From Chitinasiproducens palmae (GTDB lineage: Bacteria > Pseudomonadota > Gammaproteobacteria > Burkholderiales > Burkholderiaceae), in NCBI RefSeq assembly GCF_900095735.1, contig NZ_FNLO01000017.1:1-64000 (forward strand): a stretch of DNA of 64,000 nucleotides. Direction: 5' to 3'. Both the position numbers and the translations under genes were made by a program. This document shows positions 9,757 through 21,853 of the stretch, in pieces. The stretch's first letter is position 1. Each line of letters begins with the position of its first letter. The notes below the pieces were generated by a model. It was given only the letters and a program-made list of their open reading frames with translations, searched no databases and had not been told where the DNA came from.

Positions 9757-10566
9757 ATGCGAGCCCAGCAATTCTTCAAAATGGTGACCACGGTCACCGC
9801 CGCCGCGGCGATCGCGGGCTGCGGTGGTCTGCCGGAAAAGACCGACGAGACGGCGGCGCTGTCGACCAACGACCTCTACGCGCAAGCGCGTGACGCTTAC
9901 GAGAGCGGCGACTGGTCGAAGTGCTATCGCTACTTCGACGTCCTGCAAGGGCGCGACCCCTTCGGTCCGTACGCGCAGCAGGCGCAGCTCAATGTCGCCT
10001 ATTGTTACTACCGCGACAACGATACGGACAATGCGAACCAGGCGGTCGACCGCTTCATCAAGCTGCATCCGGATCATCCGAATGTCGATTACGCCTACTA
10101 CCTGAAGGGCCTGATCAATTTCAACGATGATCTTGGCCTGTTCGGTCGTTTCAGCGGACAGGACCTGTCCGATCGCGATCCAAAATCGATGCGCGATTCG
10201 TACGAGGCGTTCAAGACGATCGTCGATAATTTCCCGAAGAGCCGCTACGCGCCCGATGCGGCGCAACGCATGCGCTATATCGTGAATGCGCTGGCGACTC
10301 ACGAAGTGCACGCAGCGCAGTATTACTACAAGCGTGGCGCATATGTGGCGGCGGTCAATCGCGCCCAGCAGGCGCTGACGCTCTACCAGGGCGCGCCCGC
10401 CACCGAGGAAGCGCTGCACGTGATGGTGCAGGCCTACCAGGCACTGGGCGAGACGCAACTGGCCGGCGACACGCAGCGCGTGTTGGCGGCGACCTTCCCG
10501 GACAGTCCGTATGTGACGGGCAAGCCGCGTGACGGCGCAAAGCGACCCTGGTGGCGTCTCTGGTAA
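9757..10566 (+). CDS. bamD: Outer membrane assembly lipoprotein BamD
   Basis: An essential BAM-complex lipoprotein (ComL/YfiO family) that helps insert beta-barrel proteins into the outer membrane. The 269-aa precursor has a lipobox IAGC with acylated Cys22, then five TPR-like repeats (for example SGDWSKCYRYFDVL and QAQLNVAYCYYRDND). Length and divergence from rluD match the usual proteobacterial arrangement. It is monocistronic here. BamB is encoded at 28968-30170. Confidence 0.95.
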   Translation: MRAQQFFKMVTTVTAAAAIAGCGGLPEKTDETAALSTNDLYAQARDAYESGDWSKCYRYFDVLQGRDPFGPYAQQAQLNVAYCYYRDNDTDNANQAVDRFIKLHPDHPNVDYAYYLKGLINFNDDLGLFGRFSGQDLSDRDPKSMRDSYEAFKTIVDNFPKSRYAPDAAQRMRYIVNALATHEVHAAQYYYKRGAYVAAVNRAQQALTLYQGAPATEEALHVMVQAYQALGETQLAGDTQRVLAATFPDSPYVTGKPRDGAKRPWWRLW

Positions 10567-11126
10567 ACCGGACGCCGCGGCTCAGCCAGCTGGACTTGCA
10601 AGCGCGGCGCGTCCGTTTCGACTGACGCCCGCCTATACGGCCCTTCGCGTTGCGCTTGTTACCTGCGATCCGGCCGTGGCGATCGAAACGCGGCGTCGGC
10701 GGTAGCAGGAGGCATCTTGCCCGCCCGCAAGTTCGCTCGCCCTCTCGCCAAGCAAACGTCCTCGCCACAGGGCAGCAGTATCTTCTCAGCACGTCCATAA
10801 CCGCGCTGTGCTCTGGTGGCCCGGGTCATCCAAGAACGATTGCACTGCGCCGCGATGCATGTTTTCGGCTGCTCGATCAAACCGACCGCCGCGTTCGCTG
10901 ACCGTTGCCACATGGACGCAGCGCCCTGGGCATGCACACACTCATCCCGTACAGCGTGCCAAGCGGATCTCGGCCTATCCGGCGATGTATGCTGGCAACT
11001 CGGGTTGGACGAGGCGGTGGGGTTTGAGTCTCTGGGACATCGATGAATGGTTCGGGTCCAACCTAATCAGTATATATTTTAGATGGAACGTGTTCGTGGA
11101 GGCTTCCCCACGCCTTGCTGACGCGT
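10567..11126. other. Convergent intergenic region bamD-dinG
   Basis: About 560 bp between convergent genes. It has a possible imperfect hairpin after bamD (GGACGCCGCG against CGCGGCGCGTCC, with a bulge, ending in GTTTCG) and an AT-rich island near 11066-11085 (AGTATATATTTTAGATGG). No gene was recognised. Confidence 0.5.
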
Positions 11127-13652
11127 TCAGCCCTGCGCGCTCGCCTCGTCCTCGAGGAAGGCTTTAACCAGGGTCTCGTCGCGGCTGCGCGAGAACGGCG
11201 GCAGACTTTGCCAGATGCGCCGCCCATACGGCTTGTCGACCAGACGCGGATCGCAAATCATCAACACACCGCGGTCGCTTTCAGAGCGGATCAGCCGCCC
11301 CGCCCCCTGCTTGAGGGTGATGACCGCCTGCGGCAACTGATGGACTGCGAACGGGCTCAGCCCACGCTTGGCCAGCGCGTCGAGGCGCGCAGCCAAGACC
11401 GGATCGTCGGGTGAGGCAAACGGCAGTTTGTCGATAATGACCAGCGACAGCGCGTCGCCGCGCACGTCGACACCTTCCCAAAAGCTCTGCGAGCCGACGA
11501 GCACTGCATTGCCAAGGGCCCGGAAGCGGTCGAGCAATTCGGTTCGACTGGCATCGCCCTGCTTCAGCAGCGGGAACGTCAAGCCCTTGGCCAGCAACGC
11601 TTGCCGAAGCGATTCGCTGAGACGCTCGACCGCGCGCAACGTCGTACACAAAACGAACGCACGACCCCGCGATGCCTCGATGAGCGGCAGCGAAGCTGCC
11701 AATACGGCGTCCATGTAGTCCGGTGACGATGGCTGAGGCAATCCCTTCGGGACGTAGAGCAAGCCCTGCCGCGCGTAGTCGAACGGACTTGGCAGCGTCA
11801 TCGACCGCGTGGCGTCCAGCCCCATCTGTGCCGCGTAGTGGCTGAAGTCCTGCTTCACCGACAAGGTGGCCGACGTGAAGATCCACGCGCGGGGCGGGCC
11901 TCGCCGTTGCCGACGGAAGATCGGCGCCACGGAAAGCGGTGTCTGGTGCAGTTGCACCGCCTGCGAGAAGACTTCGAGCCATCGCACGGTCTCTGGCGCA
12001 GCGTCGTCGCCGCGCTTTGCGCGGTCTGCTTCCCGCTGGGCCTGGGCCTTTGCGCGCTGTGCTTCGAGTCGCGCCACATCTTCGGCGTTCTGCAGGCTCC
12101 AACCTTCCTTAGATGCCGTGGCCGCCGCGAGCAGATCCCGTCCGGCATCGTCGGCGCCCTCCTCCACTTCCGCAGCCGCAACGCCAGCCCGCCAGCGGGC
12201 CAGGCCATCTTGCAGCTTGCGCGCCCGCTTGGCGCAGTTGTCGAGCGACTCGGCGCGGGCCGCCTGTTGCATGGTCAGATCGGCCAGATCGTCCAGTGCG
12301 TCCTCGAGCGCGTCGAGCGCTTCGTGGAACGGATGTGCGTCTCCCAGTTGTTCCAGCGATGCTCGAAGATTGCCGGCACCGAAGGCGAGCCGCAGATCCC
12401 TCACCCGTTGCTCCAGCGCAGTCGTCAGATCGCGCCAATCCCCGGCGTCGCGGGCGAACGCGAGCCCCTCGGTCAAGGTATCGCGGGCCAGCTCCAGCAG
12501 TTGCCCGGTGGAGATCGTTTCGCCGAAAAACAGCGTCGCGGTCTCCGGCAGCTGATGCGCCTCGTCGAAGATCACGGTGTTCGCGCTTGGCAACAACTCG
12601 GCCATCCCGGAGTCGCGCAGCCGGATGTCGGCGAAGAACAGATGGTGATTGACGACAACGACGTCGGCCTGCTGCGCTTCGCGCCGCGCCAACATGACAT
12701 AACACTTTTTATAGTGCTCGCATTCCTGGCCGAGACAATTATCCCGAGTCGACGTCACCATCGACCAGATCGGTGCATTCTCAGGAACGCTGGCCAATTC
12801 GGCCTTGTCCCCGCTCTGCGTGACCTTGGAGAAGCGAACGATCTCGCTCAGGTGATGCGCATCTTGACGCGACGGCAGGCGCGCGCCGTCGGCGGTGCGC
12901 TGCAAATAATGCAGACATAGATAATTCGAGCGGCCTTTTAGCAAGGCCACCGCGACCGGTGCCGCAAGTGCGTCGCGCACGGTCGGCACGTCTCGGGCGA
13001 ACAGCTGGTCCTGCAGGTGCTTGGTGCCGGTGGAAACGATTACCTTGCCGCCCCACCGCAGCGCAGGCACCAGATACGCGAAGGTCTTGCCGGTCCCGGT
13101 GCCTGCCTCGACGATCAGCGTATTGCCATCGTCCAAAGCCCCGGACCGAACTGGCCCGTCGCCCTCGACCGGGTCGGCAGCCCTGTTTCCGCCGCGGCCT
13201 TGCTCCGCGCCCGCTCGCCCCCCGGGTTCGCCGCCCTCGCCCGCGAGGCCGTTCGCGCCGTCGTCCAGTTGAGTGTCGGATGCGGTATGGGATCCGGTGT
13301 CCGAGGCGCCGTCCATCGCCGCATCGCGGTCATCCTCGGCCTCGTCGCGCGGATCGCTGCCGTATCCGCTAGTGGCGCGAACCCGGCCCAGCGCGGGCGG
13401 CGTGCTTGCTTCGATGGCCGCCGCGATGGCCAAGGCCATCCGCAACTGCGACTCCCGCGGCCGGAAGCCGGGGATGCGGGTGGACAACGAGCCGTCCTCA
13501 CCGAACAACTCGGCCAGTTCTTCGGCGCGCGATCGACTGAGCGCGAGCCCCGCCTTGCGCAGTGCGGTCCGCGCCTCGCGTGCAACTTCGCGCGCGTCGA
13601 AGCCGCGCTCCTCGGCTTCTGCCGCTTGCTCAGGCGGTGTGGACCGCGTCAC
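11127..13652 (-). CDS. DinG-family ATP-dependent iron-sulfur helicase with low-complexity insertion
   Basis: An XPD/DinG-type 5'-3' helicase, predicted to unwind DNA or R-loops during repair. The 841-aa protein shows FRPRESQ (63-69), Walker A AGTGTGKT (183-190), four Fe-S-type cysteines (246, 306, 311, 317), DEAH (363-366), and C-terminal motifs including SFWEGVD and GRLIRS. Between the Q-like motif and Walker A is an Asp/Gly/Ala-rich insertion of roughly 90 residues (about 84-174) not expected in the family. The start is GTG, overlapping the preceding gene's stop as GTGA. Could be called dinG or yoaA. Confidence 0.9.
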   Translation of the reverse strand: MTRSTPPEQAAEAEERGFDAREVAREARTALRKAGLALSRSRAEELAELFGEDGSLSTRIPGFRPRESQLRMALAIAAAIEASTPPALGRVRATSGYGSDPRDEAEDDRDAAMDGASDTGSHTASDTQLDDGANGLAGEGGEPGGRAGAEQGRGGNRAADPVEGDGPVRSGALDDGNTLIVEAGTGTGKTFAYLVPALRWGGKVIVSTGTKHLQDQLFARDVPTVRDALAAPVAVALLKGRSNYLCLHYLQRTADGARLPSRQDAHHLSEIVRFSKVTQSGDKAELASVPENAPIWSMVTSTRDNCLGQECEHYKKCYVMLARREAQQADVVVVNHHLFFADIRLRDSGMAELLPSANTVIFDEAHQLPETATLFFGETISTGQLLELARDTLTEGLAFARDAGDWRDLTTALEQRVRDLRLAFGAGNLRASLEQLGDAHPFHEALDALEDALDDLADLTMQQAARAESLDNCAKRARKLQDGLARWRAGVAAAEVEEGADDAGRDLLAAATASKEGWSLQNAEDVARLEAQRAKAQAQREADRAKRGDDAAPETVRWLEVFSQAVQLHQTPLSVAPIFRRQRRGPPRAWIFTSATLSVKQDFSHYAAQMGLDATRSMTLPSPFDYARQGLLYVPKGLPQPSSPDYMDAVLAASLPLIEASRGRAFVLCTTLRAVERLSESLRQALLAKGLTFPLLKQGDASRTELLDRFRALGNAVLVGSQSFWEGVDVRGDALSLVIIDKLPFASPDDPVLAARLDALAKRGLSPFAVHQLPQAVITLKQGAGRLIRSESDRGVLMICDPRLVDKPYGRRIWQSLPPFSRSRDETLVKAFLEDEASAQG

Positions 13653-14530
13653 TTGCCGGGCCTGGGCGTGCTCACGCCGGGTGCCGGACTGGGCGTCGAG
13701 ACCGGGCCAGGGGCCGGTGTCGGGGTTGCTGCCGGCGGGGGTGCGGATGCCGTGTCGGCGGCGGACGCGGCGCGTCTGGCCGCATTCGCGCGCCGCGCCT
13801 CGACGCGCTGCCGGTTCTCCTCGGCGTCGCGTTGCTTGGCCTCGTAGCGCGACGCGTTGTCAGCGCGACGCGCGGCCGCGGCGGAGGCGCCGGCCGCCGC
13901 TTCGCTTGCCTGGGCGCGTCGCTCGGCCTGCTTCTGCTCGTACGCTCGCTCGTTCGCCGCGCGCTGCGGCGCCTCGGCGGCACGCTGGGCGGCGCGCTGA
14001 GCCTGTGCCTGCTGTCGCGCCTGATACTGCGCCTGGTTGCGTTGCTCCTCGGCCTCGCGCCGGGGTGCATCGGCCAGCCTTTGTTGCTCGCGCTGCGCCT
14101 CACGACGCTGACGCGCCGCGGTCCGCAACGCGCGGCTTTCGTCCTCGATGGCAAGCTGTTCGACTCGCAACGCGGCTTTCTCGCTGCGCATCGCCTCCCG
14201 CGCCTGGTCCAGGCAACGGTTGACCAGGAAGCGTGCGTAGCAGTCGTGCTGCTGCGTCTGGTAGCGCCGCATCATGTCGTCGTTGCGCCGCGCCACATCC
14301 GCGCGCCGTTCGTCGAGCGCCGCCTGTTCACGCCGATCGTGCGCCTCCGCCGCCGCGTATGCGTCAGGACCGGACGCGACGGCTGGTGCGGACGCGGACG
14401 CTGGCGGAGCGGTCTGCGCCAGCGCGGCCACCGGCACGGCCAGGGCGCCGGCGAATACGGCCAACGCGGCGGCCAGCGCGGCGGTCAGCGGTCTGAGCGA
14501 CGCTAGCGATGGCGTACGCGTGCAACGCAT
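13649..14530 (-). CDS. Exported Arg/Gln/Ala-rich coiled-coil protein with a conserved-looking cysteine pair
   Basis: I cannot assign a function. The preferred ATG (14530) gives 293 aa with a clear Sec signal peptide (hydrophobic about 14-34, cleavage near AALAQT). A coiled coil rich in Arg, Gln, Glu and Ala follows, roughly 65-250, ending in a Pro/Ala/Thr tail. Cys97 and Cys106 (HDCYARFLVNRC) fall in the least repetitive, most protein-like segment and could form a disulfide in the periplasm. The stop overlaps the dinG start by 4 bp, so the two are coupled. Proteins like this are sometimes labelled 'colicin transporter' from TolA-like composition only. Confidence 0.8.
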   Translation of the reverse strand: MRCTRTPSLASLRPLTAALAAALAVFAGALAVPVAALAQTAPPASASAPAVASGPDAYAAAEAHDRREQAALDERRADVARRNDDMMRRYQTQQHDCYARFLVNRCLDQAREAMRSEKAALRVEQLAIEDESRALRTAARQRREAQREQQRLADAPRREAEEQRNQAQYQARQQAQAQRAAQRAAEAPQRAANERAYEQKQAERRAQASEAAAGASAAAARRADNASRYEAKQRDAEENRQRVEARRANAARRAASAADTASAPPPAATPTPAPGPVSTPSPAPGVSTPRPGK

Positions 14531-14880
14531 CGGCGTGTCGGCTTGCTCGGGGGATGCGGCGGCAGCGGCACGGCGAAAGAGAGGGGCGACGGGCTTCAAC
14601 GGGAGACTTCTCGAACTGCGAATGGACGGGAGTGCGCACCAGCGCATCGACCTTCGACGTCGGCACCGCACCGCCGAGCGGAGGCGGCGGAAACGTCGAT
14701 GGCGGCAGCGTCCGATTCTATCATTGGCACCCATGCCGGCGAGCGCGGCACGCGCGCCGCACTATGGCAAAATCCCCGGTTGTCGCGGCGGCGCGCGCGG
14801 GTTCGCTGCTCGCCTCCGGTACGGCCGGGACCAGCGCCGCACGACGCCGACCGGCCAATGTTTGACAGCCTACGCCCTTC
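14531..14880. other. Divergent promoter region coiled-coil gene / tex
   Basis: 350 bp between divergent starts. It contains the minus-strand extended -10 at 14715-14723. For tex, a weak ACTATGGCAAAAT segment near 14760-14772 is the only AT-rich candidate. No gene is seen; minus-strand frames reading in from upstream are Arg-rich and lack a start signal. Confidence 0.45.
14715..14723 (-). promoter_or_regulatory. Extended -10 promoter for the coiled-coil gene and dinG
   Basis: TGATAGAAT on the minus strand matches an extended -10 (TGN plus TAGAAT) in a GC-rich background, about 185 bp upstream of the chosen start. No clear -35 is seen. Confidence 0.4.
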
Positions 14881-17259
14881 ATGACGGACACCTTCGACAA
14901 CAAAATCGTTTCCCAGATCGCTGCCGAATTGGCGGTGGCACCGCGCCAGGTCGCGGCCGCCGTGCAGTTGCTCGACGACGGCGCCACCGTGCCATTCATC
15001 GCCCGGTACCGCAAGGAAGTGACCGGCAATCTCGACGATGTCCAACTGCGCCATCTCGACGAGCGCCTGGTGTACCTGCGCGAGCTGGAAGAGCGCCGCA
15101 GCGCCGTTCGCCAATCGATCGACGAACAAGGGAAGCTGACCGGGGAGCTGGCTGCGGCCATCGATGCTGCCGCCAGCAAGCAGACCCTGGAAGACCTTTA
15201 CCTGCCCTATCGCCCGAAGCGACGCAGCCGGGCCCAGATCGCCCGCGAGGCCGGTCTCGAACCGCTCGCGGACGCGCTGCTGGGCGATCCGCGCAATGAT
15301 CCCGCCGGGCTCGCCTTGCAGTACGTCGATGCCGCGCGCGGTGTGGCGGATGGCCGCGCGGCCCTGGATGGCGCCCGCGACATTCTCGCCGAGCGCTTTG
15401 CCGAGACGGCCGAGGTGCTCGCCGCGCTGCGCGAGGACCTGTGGCGGCGCGGCGTGGTGCGCAGCACCGTCGTCGAAGGACGCGAGCGCGACGAGGATGA
15501 GAAATTCAGGGATTACTACGACTACGAGGAGCGCATCGCGTCGATCCCGTCTCATCGCGCGCTGGCCCTGTTCCGGGGCCGCAATCTCGGCATCCTGGCG
15601 GCCAAGCTGGGCTTGGGCGAAGCGCTCGACGCGCAGACGCCCCACCCGATGGAACTGGCGATCGCCGAGCGCGTCGGCATCGTCCAAGACGGTCGACCGG
15701 CCGATAAATGGCTCGGCGACGTCTGCCGGTGGTGCTGGCGCGTGAAGCTGCAGCCGGCGCTCGAGAACGAACTGTTGCAACGCCTGCGCGACACCGCCGA
15801 AAGCGATGCGATACAGGTTTTCGCGCGCAACCTGAAGGACCTGCTGCTGGCGGCGCCGGCCGGCCCGAAGGCCGTGATCGGTCTCGATCCCGGGCTGCGG
15901 ACCGGCGTCAAGGTTGCGGCCGTCGATCGCACCGGCAAGCTGCTCGCGACCGACACCATCTACCCACATGAGCCGCGCCGCGACTGGGACGGCGCGATCG
16001 CCCGTCTGGCGCGTCTTGCGGCGCAGACCGGCGCCGAGCTGATCAGCATCGGCAACGGCACCGCATCGCGCGAGACCGACCGCCTGGCCGCGGAGCTGAT
16101 GCGCCTGCATCCGCAACTTGGTCTGAAAAAGATCGTCGTCTCCGAAGCCGGCGCATCGGTGTACTCGGCGTCGGAATTTGCCTCTCGAGAGCTGCCCGAG
16201 CTGGATGTGTCGTTGCGCGGGGCGGTCTCGATCGCGCGCCGACTCCAGGACCCGCTGGCGGAACTGGTGAAGATCGACCCGAAGGCGATCGGCGTCGGGC
16301 AATATCAGCACGACGTGAATCAACGCGAACTGGCGCGGGCGCTGGACGCGACGGTGGAGGACTGCGTCAACGCGGTCGGCGTCGACGTGAACACCGCATC
16401 GGCTGCCCTGCTCGCCCGCGTCTCTGGCTTGAATACGACGTTGGCGCGCAATATCGTCGACTACCGCGACGCAAACGGCGCATTCCGCACGCGCACCGCG
16501 CTGCGCAAGGTGCCGCGTCTGGGCGACAAGACCTTCGAGCAGGCCGCCGGCTTCCTGCGCATCAATCAAGGCGACGATCCGCTCGACCGCTCGGCCGTGC
16601 ACCCGGAAGCGTATCCGGTCGTGCAGAAGATCCTGGCTGCGGTAGGCCGAACCGTCGATCAGTTGCTCGGCGACCGCGCCCAGCTCACGCGCCTCTCGCC
16701 GCAAGCATTCGTCGACGAACGCTTCGGCTTGCCGACCGTGCGCGACATTCTCGTCGAGTTGGAGAAGCCGGGGCGCGACCCACGTCCGGAATTCAAGACA
16801 GCAGTGTTCGACGAAGCCGTCACGACCGTGGCCGATCTCGAACCCGGCATGGTGCTGGAAGGCGTGGTGAGCAACGTCGCGGCGTTCGGCGCTTTCGTGG
16901 ACATCGGCGTCCACCAGGACGGTCTGGTTCACGTCTCCGCGATGTCGACGCGCTTTGTGCGCGATCCGCACGAAGTGGTCAAGGCCGGGCAGATCGTGCG
17001 CGTGAAGGTGATGGAAGTCGACGTGAAGCGGCAACGCATCGGCCTGACCATGCGACTGGACGACGAACCGGGCGCTGCTGGTGGCGCCGCCGGGCCGGGT
17101 GCCGAACGCCGGCGCGACGGTCAGGACCGCGGCCAACCCGGTGCCCAGCGCAGCGGGCAAGGCGCGCGCGGCCGTAGTGGGCGCGACGGACGCGACGGAC
17201 GCGAAAGCACCGGCGAGAGCGCGATGGCGGCGGCATTTGCGAAGCTGCGCGGCAAGTAG
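14881..17259 (+). CDS. tex: Tex, RNA-binding transcription accessory protein
   Basis: A 792-aa member of the Tex/Spt6-like family, nucleic-acid-binding factors acting in transcription and translation. Domains in order: N-terminal helical Tex region, YqgF-like domain beginning near residue 331 ([11 protein letters not shown]), helix-hairpin-helix repeats near 500-570, and an S1 RNA-binding domain at about 656-725 ([24 protein letters not shown]). An Arg/Gly-rich tail (RDGRDGRES) follows. Start ATG directly after the long leader; family length is usual apart from the tail. Confidence 0.95.
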   Translation: MTDTFDNKIVSQIAAELAVAPRQVAAAVQLLDDGATVPFIARYRKEVTGNLDDVQLRHLDERLVYLRELEERRSAVRQSIDEQGKLTGELAAAIDAAASKQTLEDLYLPYRPKRRSRAQIAREAGLEPLADALLGDPRNDPAGLALQYVDAARGVADGRAALDGARDILAERFAETAEVLAALREDLWRRGVVRSTVVEGRERDEDEKFRDYYDYEERIASIPSHRALALFRGRNLGILAAKLGLGEALDAQTPHPMELAIAERVGIVQDGRPADKWLGDVCRWCWRVKLQPALENELLQRLRDTAESDAIQVFARNLKDLLLAAPAGPKAVIGLDPGLRTGVKVAAVDRTGKLLATDTIYPHEPRRDWDGAIARLARLAAQTGAELISIGNGTASRETDRLAAELMRLHPQLGLKKIVVSEAGASVYSASEFASRELPELDVSLRGAVSIARRLQDPLAELVKIDPKAIGVGQYQHDVNQRELARALDATVEDCVNAVGVDVNTASAALLARVSGLNTTLARNIVDYRDANGAFRTRTALRKVPRLGDKTFEQAAGFLRINQGDDPLDRSAVHPEAYPVVQKILAAVGRTVDQLLGDRAQLTRLSPQAFVDERFGLPTVRDILVELEKPGRDPRPEFKTAVFDEAVTTVADLEPGMVLEGVVSNVAAFGAFVDIGVHQDGLVHVSAMSTRFVRDPHEVVKAGQIVRVKVMEVDVKRQRIGLTMRLDDEPGAAGGAAGPGAERRRDGQDRGQPGAQRSGQGARGRSGRDGRDGRESTGESAMAAAFAKLRGK

Positions 17260-17816
17260 CGGCCTCGATAGGTTCAGACGCTTGCGGCGGGCTTCAAACG
17301 CCGTCGGGACGTCGGCAGTCGATGCGATGCGCGTCGACTCCCCAGGTCGCAGACCGTCGGCCCGCACGGGCGGCATGCGGGTCGAAACGTCGCCGGCGCG
17401 AGTACAGCGGCGCCTGTGCAGAGAGGATGCGGCGCCGTCGGCTGCCCGGTACTAACGTCGTTCGACGGCCACGCCGGACGGTGCGTGAGATCGGCCTCAA
17501 GCAGCTTGGCAAGCGCGACGGCGGCCTGCGAGGCGTGACACTTCGCGGCGGGAGGCGTGTTGCGTACGCGTGTCTTGCGAGGCGTGTCTTGCGACGCCTG
17601 AAACGGGCCGCGCCATCGGACGCCCCGGCCGTCTCGACCGCGTCAGCGGACTGCCAGTGCCGTTGCTGGCGTCGCATCGCGGTGCTCGATGGGCCGAGCG
17701 CTGAAGCAAGCTCGGCATGTTTCCCGCCTTCGCGTGACTTGGCCCAACCCTGCGCTGACCTGCGCTCCGCGGACGCGCCGCAGCCGGACCGGCGCGTCCG
17801 CGCCGGCGCCGGCATG
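17260..17816. other. Convergent intergenic region tex-kup
   Basis: About 560 bp with no recognisable gene between convergent tex and kup. The only clear structure is the inverted repeat at 17770-17800. Confidence 0.5.
17770..17800 (-). other. Stable hairpin downstream of kup
   Basis: A perfect 10-bp inverted repeat (CGGACGCGCC / GGCGCGTCCG) with an 11-nt loop starts 17 bp after the kup stop. No T-tract follows on either strand, so it may stabilise the mRNA 3' end or act with Rho rather than as an intrinsic terminator. Confidence 0.5.
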
Positions 17817-19715
17817 TCATATTTCGATCTTGGTGCCCAGTTCGACGACGCGATTGGCCGGAATGCTGAAGAAGTCGGTCGGCTTCGCGGCGTTCTGATG
17901 CATCCACGCAAAGATCCGTTCACGCCATACCGACATCCCTGGCAGTTCGGTCGGCACCACGGTTTCGCGGGCCAGGAAGAACGAGGTATCCATCAGTTCG
18001 AAGCGCATCGACTGCGTCTGTTCAAGCAGCTTCAGGACTTCCTGCACATCAGGTGTTTCGTTGAATCCGTATTGCACGCGCGCGAGGTAGACACCCTCGC
18101 CGAACGACTCGAGCACGAGCCGGTCCGCGTCGGCAACATAAGGGATGTCGCGCGTCCTGAAGGTCATCAAGATCGTGCGTTCGTGCAGCACCTTGTTGTG
18201 CTTCAGGTTGTGCAGCAAGCCGACCGGCACCTGCGAAGCCGATCCGGTCAGGTAGATCGCCGTCCCGGACACGCGGTATGGCGGGTGCGCGAGCAGCCCG
18301 CTGATGAACGGCTTGAGCGGGATGCCGTCCGCCGCCGTGCGTTCCTTGACGATCTGCCGGCCCTTGTACCAGGTCATCAGCAGGAAGAACAGCAACGCAC
18401 CGATGCCGAGCGGCAGCCACCCGCCATCCTCGATCTTGATCAGGTTGGCGCCGAAGAACGCCAGGTCGACGATCAGCAGGATGGTGATGAGCAACGCGAC
18501 CCAGTGTTTCGGCCAGTTCCACACGCGCACCATCACGACGCAGACCAGCAGTGTCGTGATCAGCATGGTCGCGGTCACCGCGATACCGTAGGCAGCGCCC
18601 AACTGGTTCGAGCTCTTGAAGCCGAGCACCACGCAGACGATGATCGCCAGCAACAACCAGTTGACCAGCGGGATGTAGATCTGGCCGATTGCCTTGGCCG
18701 ACGTGTGCATCACCTTCATGCGCGGCACGTAGCCAAGCTGGATGGCCTGGCTGGTCAGCGAGAACGCGCCGGAGATCACCGCTTGCGAGGCGATCACGGT
18801 GGCGAGCGTGGCGAGGATCACAAGCGGCAGCAAGCCCCAGCTCGGCGCCAGCTTGAAGAACGGGTTCTCGATGGCCTCGGGCGTGCGCAGCAGCAACGCG
18901 CCTTGCCCGAAATAATTGAGGATCAGGGCCGGCATCACGAAGGTGTACCAGCCATAGCGGATCGGCTTGATGCCGAAATGGCCCATGTCGGCGTACAGCG
19001 CCTCGGCACCGGTCAGGACCAGCACGACGGACCCCAGCACCACGTACGCCTGCAATGCGTGGTCGTGGATGAACAGATAGGCATGCCACGGGTTGAGCGC
19101 CGCGAGAATGCTCGGCGTCCGGGCGATGTGATAGGCGCCGAGCACCGCGAGGGTCAAAAACCAGACGATCATCACCGGGCCGAACAGGCGGCCGACGATT
19201 TCCGTTCCCCTGCGCTGGATCCAGAACAGGCAGACGAGAATCACCAGCGTGATCGGCAGCACGAACCGGCTTAGCGAAGGCGCCGCCAGTTGCAGGCCCT
19301 CCACCGCCGAGAGCACCGAAATGGCCGGGGTGATCACCGCATCGCCGTAGAACATGCACGCGCCGAAGATGCCGAGCATGGTCAGGATGCGGGCCGCCTT
19401 GGCGGTACGGTCGCGCCCGCGCAGCGACAATGCCATCAACGCGAGAACGCCCCCTTCGCCGTTGTTGTCGGCGCGCATCACGAAGAGCATGTACTTCAGC
19501 GCGACGACGATCACGATCGCCCAGAACAGCAGCGAAATCACGCCGACGATCGAGCCGTGCGTGAGCGCCACGCCGTGTTCGGGGCTGAATGCCTCTTTCA
19601 GCGAATAGAGCGGGCTGGTGCCGATGTCGCCGAACACCACGCCAATCGCCGCGGCGACGAGCGGCAATGAGGCCCGGCGGCCTGCGCCGGGGTACGAAGG
19701 ATGGTTGTCGGTCAT
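17817..19715 (-). CDS. kup: Low-affinity K+ (proton) symporter Kup
   Basis: Inner-membrane potassium uptake protein of the KUP/HAK/KT family. The 632-aa protein has the N-terminal hallmark [19 protein letters not shown] (from about residue 24), about twelve hydrophobic segments, and a C-terminal cytoplasmic domain of about 180 residues. Length is typical. It is the last gene of the minus-strand run after purA and the phosphoribosyltransferase (42 bp gap), suggesting read-through transcription. Confidence 0.95.
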   Translation of the reverse strand: MTDNHPSYPGAGRRASLPLVAAAIGVVFGDIGTSPLYSLKEAFSPEHGVALTHGSIVGVISLLFWAIVIVVALKYMLFVMRADNNGEGGVLALMALSLRGRDRTAKAARILTMLGIFGACMFYGDAVITPAISVLSAVEGLQLAAPSLSRFVLPITLVILVCLFWIQRRGTEIVGRLFGPVMIVWFLTLAVLGAYHIARTPSILAALNPWHAYLFIHDHALQAYVVLGSVVLVLTGAEALYADMGHFGIKPIRYGWYTFVMPALILNYFGQGALLLRTPEAIENPFFKLAPSWGLLPLVILATLATVIASQAVISGAFSLTSQAIQLGYVPRMKVMHTSAKAIGQIYIPLVNWLLLAIIVCVVLGFKSSNQLGAAYGIAVTATMLITTLLVCVVMVRVWNWPKHWVALLITILLIVDLAFFGANLIKIEDGGWLPLGIGALLFFLLMTWYKGRQIVKERTAADGIPLKPFISGLLAHPPYRVSGTAIYLTGSASQVPVGLLHNLKHNKVLHERTILMTFRTRDIPYVADADRLVLESFGEGVYLARVQYGFNETPDVQEVLKLLEQTQSMRFELMDTSFFLARETVVPTELPGMSVWRERIFAWMHQNAAKPTDFFSIPANRVVELGTKIEI

Positions 19716-19757
19716 ACGCTGCGATTCCCGTTCAGGAAGGGCGCCGGCCGGCGGCGG

Positions 19758-20318
19758 TCATTCGGCGTGCCCGACGCCGCGATTGATCCAGGCGCTCAGC
19801 CGTTCCGGCCTGACCGAATCCCAGGCCTCGAAAGGCTGATGGATCCACGGATTGGTCGGCAGGAAGTCGACATGATAGTCAGGCTGGGTGACGGAACATG
19901 CCTTGTACCACAGCACTGCGGACCGAACGTCGGTGACCGCGGGATAGTGATCCGCGAGGTGGGCCTTCACCCGGGCAAGCGTGACGCCCGAATCGACCAG
20001 ATCGTCGACCAGCAGCACACGACCACCCAACGCGCCGCGCGTCACGGTGATGTACTGGGCGATATCCAGATCGCCCTGCACCGTGCCTTCCGCTTCCCGA
20101 TATGAACTGGTCGCCAGGATCGCCAGCGGACAGTCGAAAATGCGCGACAGCTGGTCGCCGACGCGTAGGCCGCCACGGGCAAGGCACAGAATCTGATCGA
20201 AGCGCCAGCCCGACTCATGCACCTTGAGCGCAAGAAGATCCACCGTGCGGTGGTAGTCTTCCCAGCTCACCCACAGATGCGCGTCGTCGCTGGCCGGCAG
20301 CGATTCGTTGCGGCTCAT
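19758..20318 (-). CDS. Purine phosphoribosyltransferase family protein
   Basis: A 186-aa type I phosphoribosyltransferase with the PRPP-binding signature VLLVDDLVDSGVTL near residues 100-113 and the CLARGGLRVGDQL hood region. This resembles Gpt/Hpt-type nucleobase salvage enzymes. Position directly after purA supports a purine salvage role, but the exact base is not predictable by eye. I chose the ATG with the upstream GGATTGAGCGAG ribosome-binding region. An in-frame TTG at 20327 overlaps the purA stop. Confidence 0.85.
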   Translation of the reverse strand: MSRNESLPASDDAHLWVSWEDYHRTVDLLALKVHESGWRFDQILCLARGGLRVGDQLSRIFDCPLAILATSSYREAEGTVQGDLDIAQYITVTRGALGGRVLLVDDLVDSGVTLARVKAHLADHYPAVTDVRSAVLWYKACSVTQPDYHVDFLPTNPWIHQPFEAWDSVRPERLSAWINRGVGHAE

Positions 20319-20323
20319 CTCGC

Positions 20324-21694
<1,371 letters not shown>

Positions 21695-21853
21695 TTACTC
21701 GGCGTTACGCCGCGTGAACCGACATGGGCGGAAAAGTTGCGCCGAAAACGACGCCTTGCGGTGGAAATCGCGCATTGCGTCGCGCCATTTCCACAGGCGG
21801 ACGGCGCGCCGGGCGGGCGCTACCGCACCGCCGAGGTGCCGCCGAGGCGCCGT

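Noticed and set aside
10990-11126. A promoter at the AT-rich island TATATATTTTAGA
   Set aside because: No gene begins downstream on either strand; both flanking genes converge here.
14596-17376. A 926-codon open frame on the minus strand opposite tex
   Set aside because: It is the antisense shadow of tex. In high-GC genomes the opposite strand of a real gene often stays open. The translation is His/Arg-rich with no family signature, while tex has clear domains.
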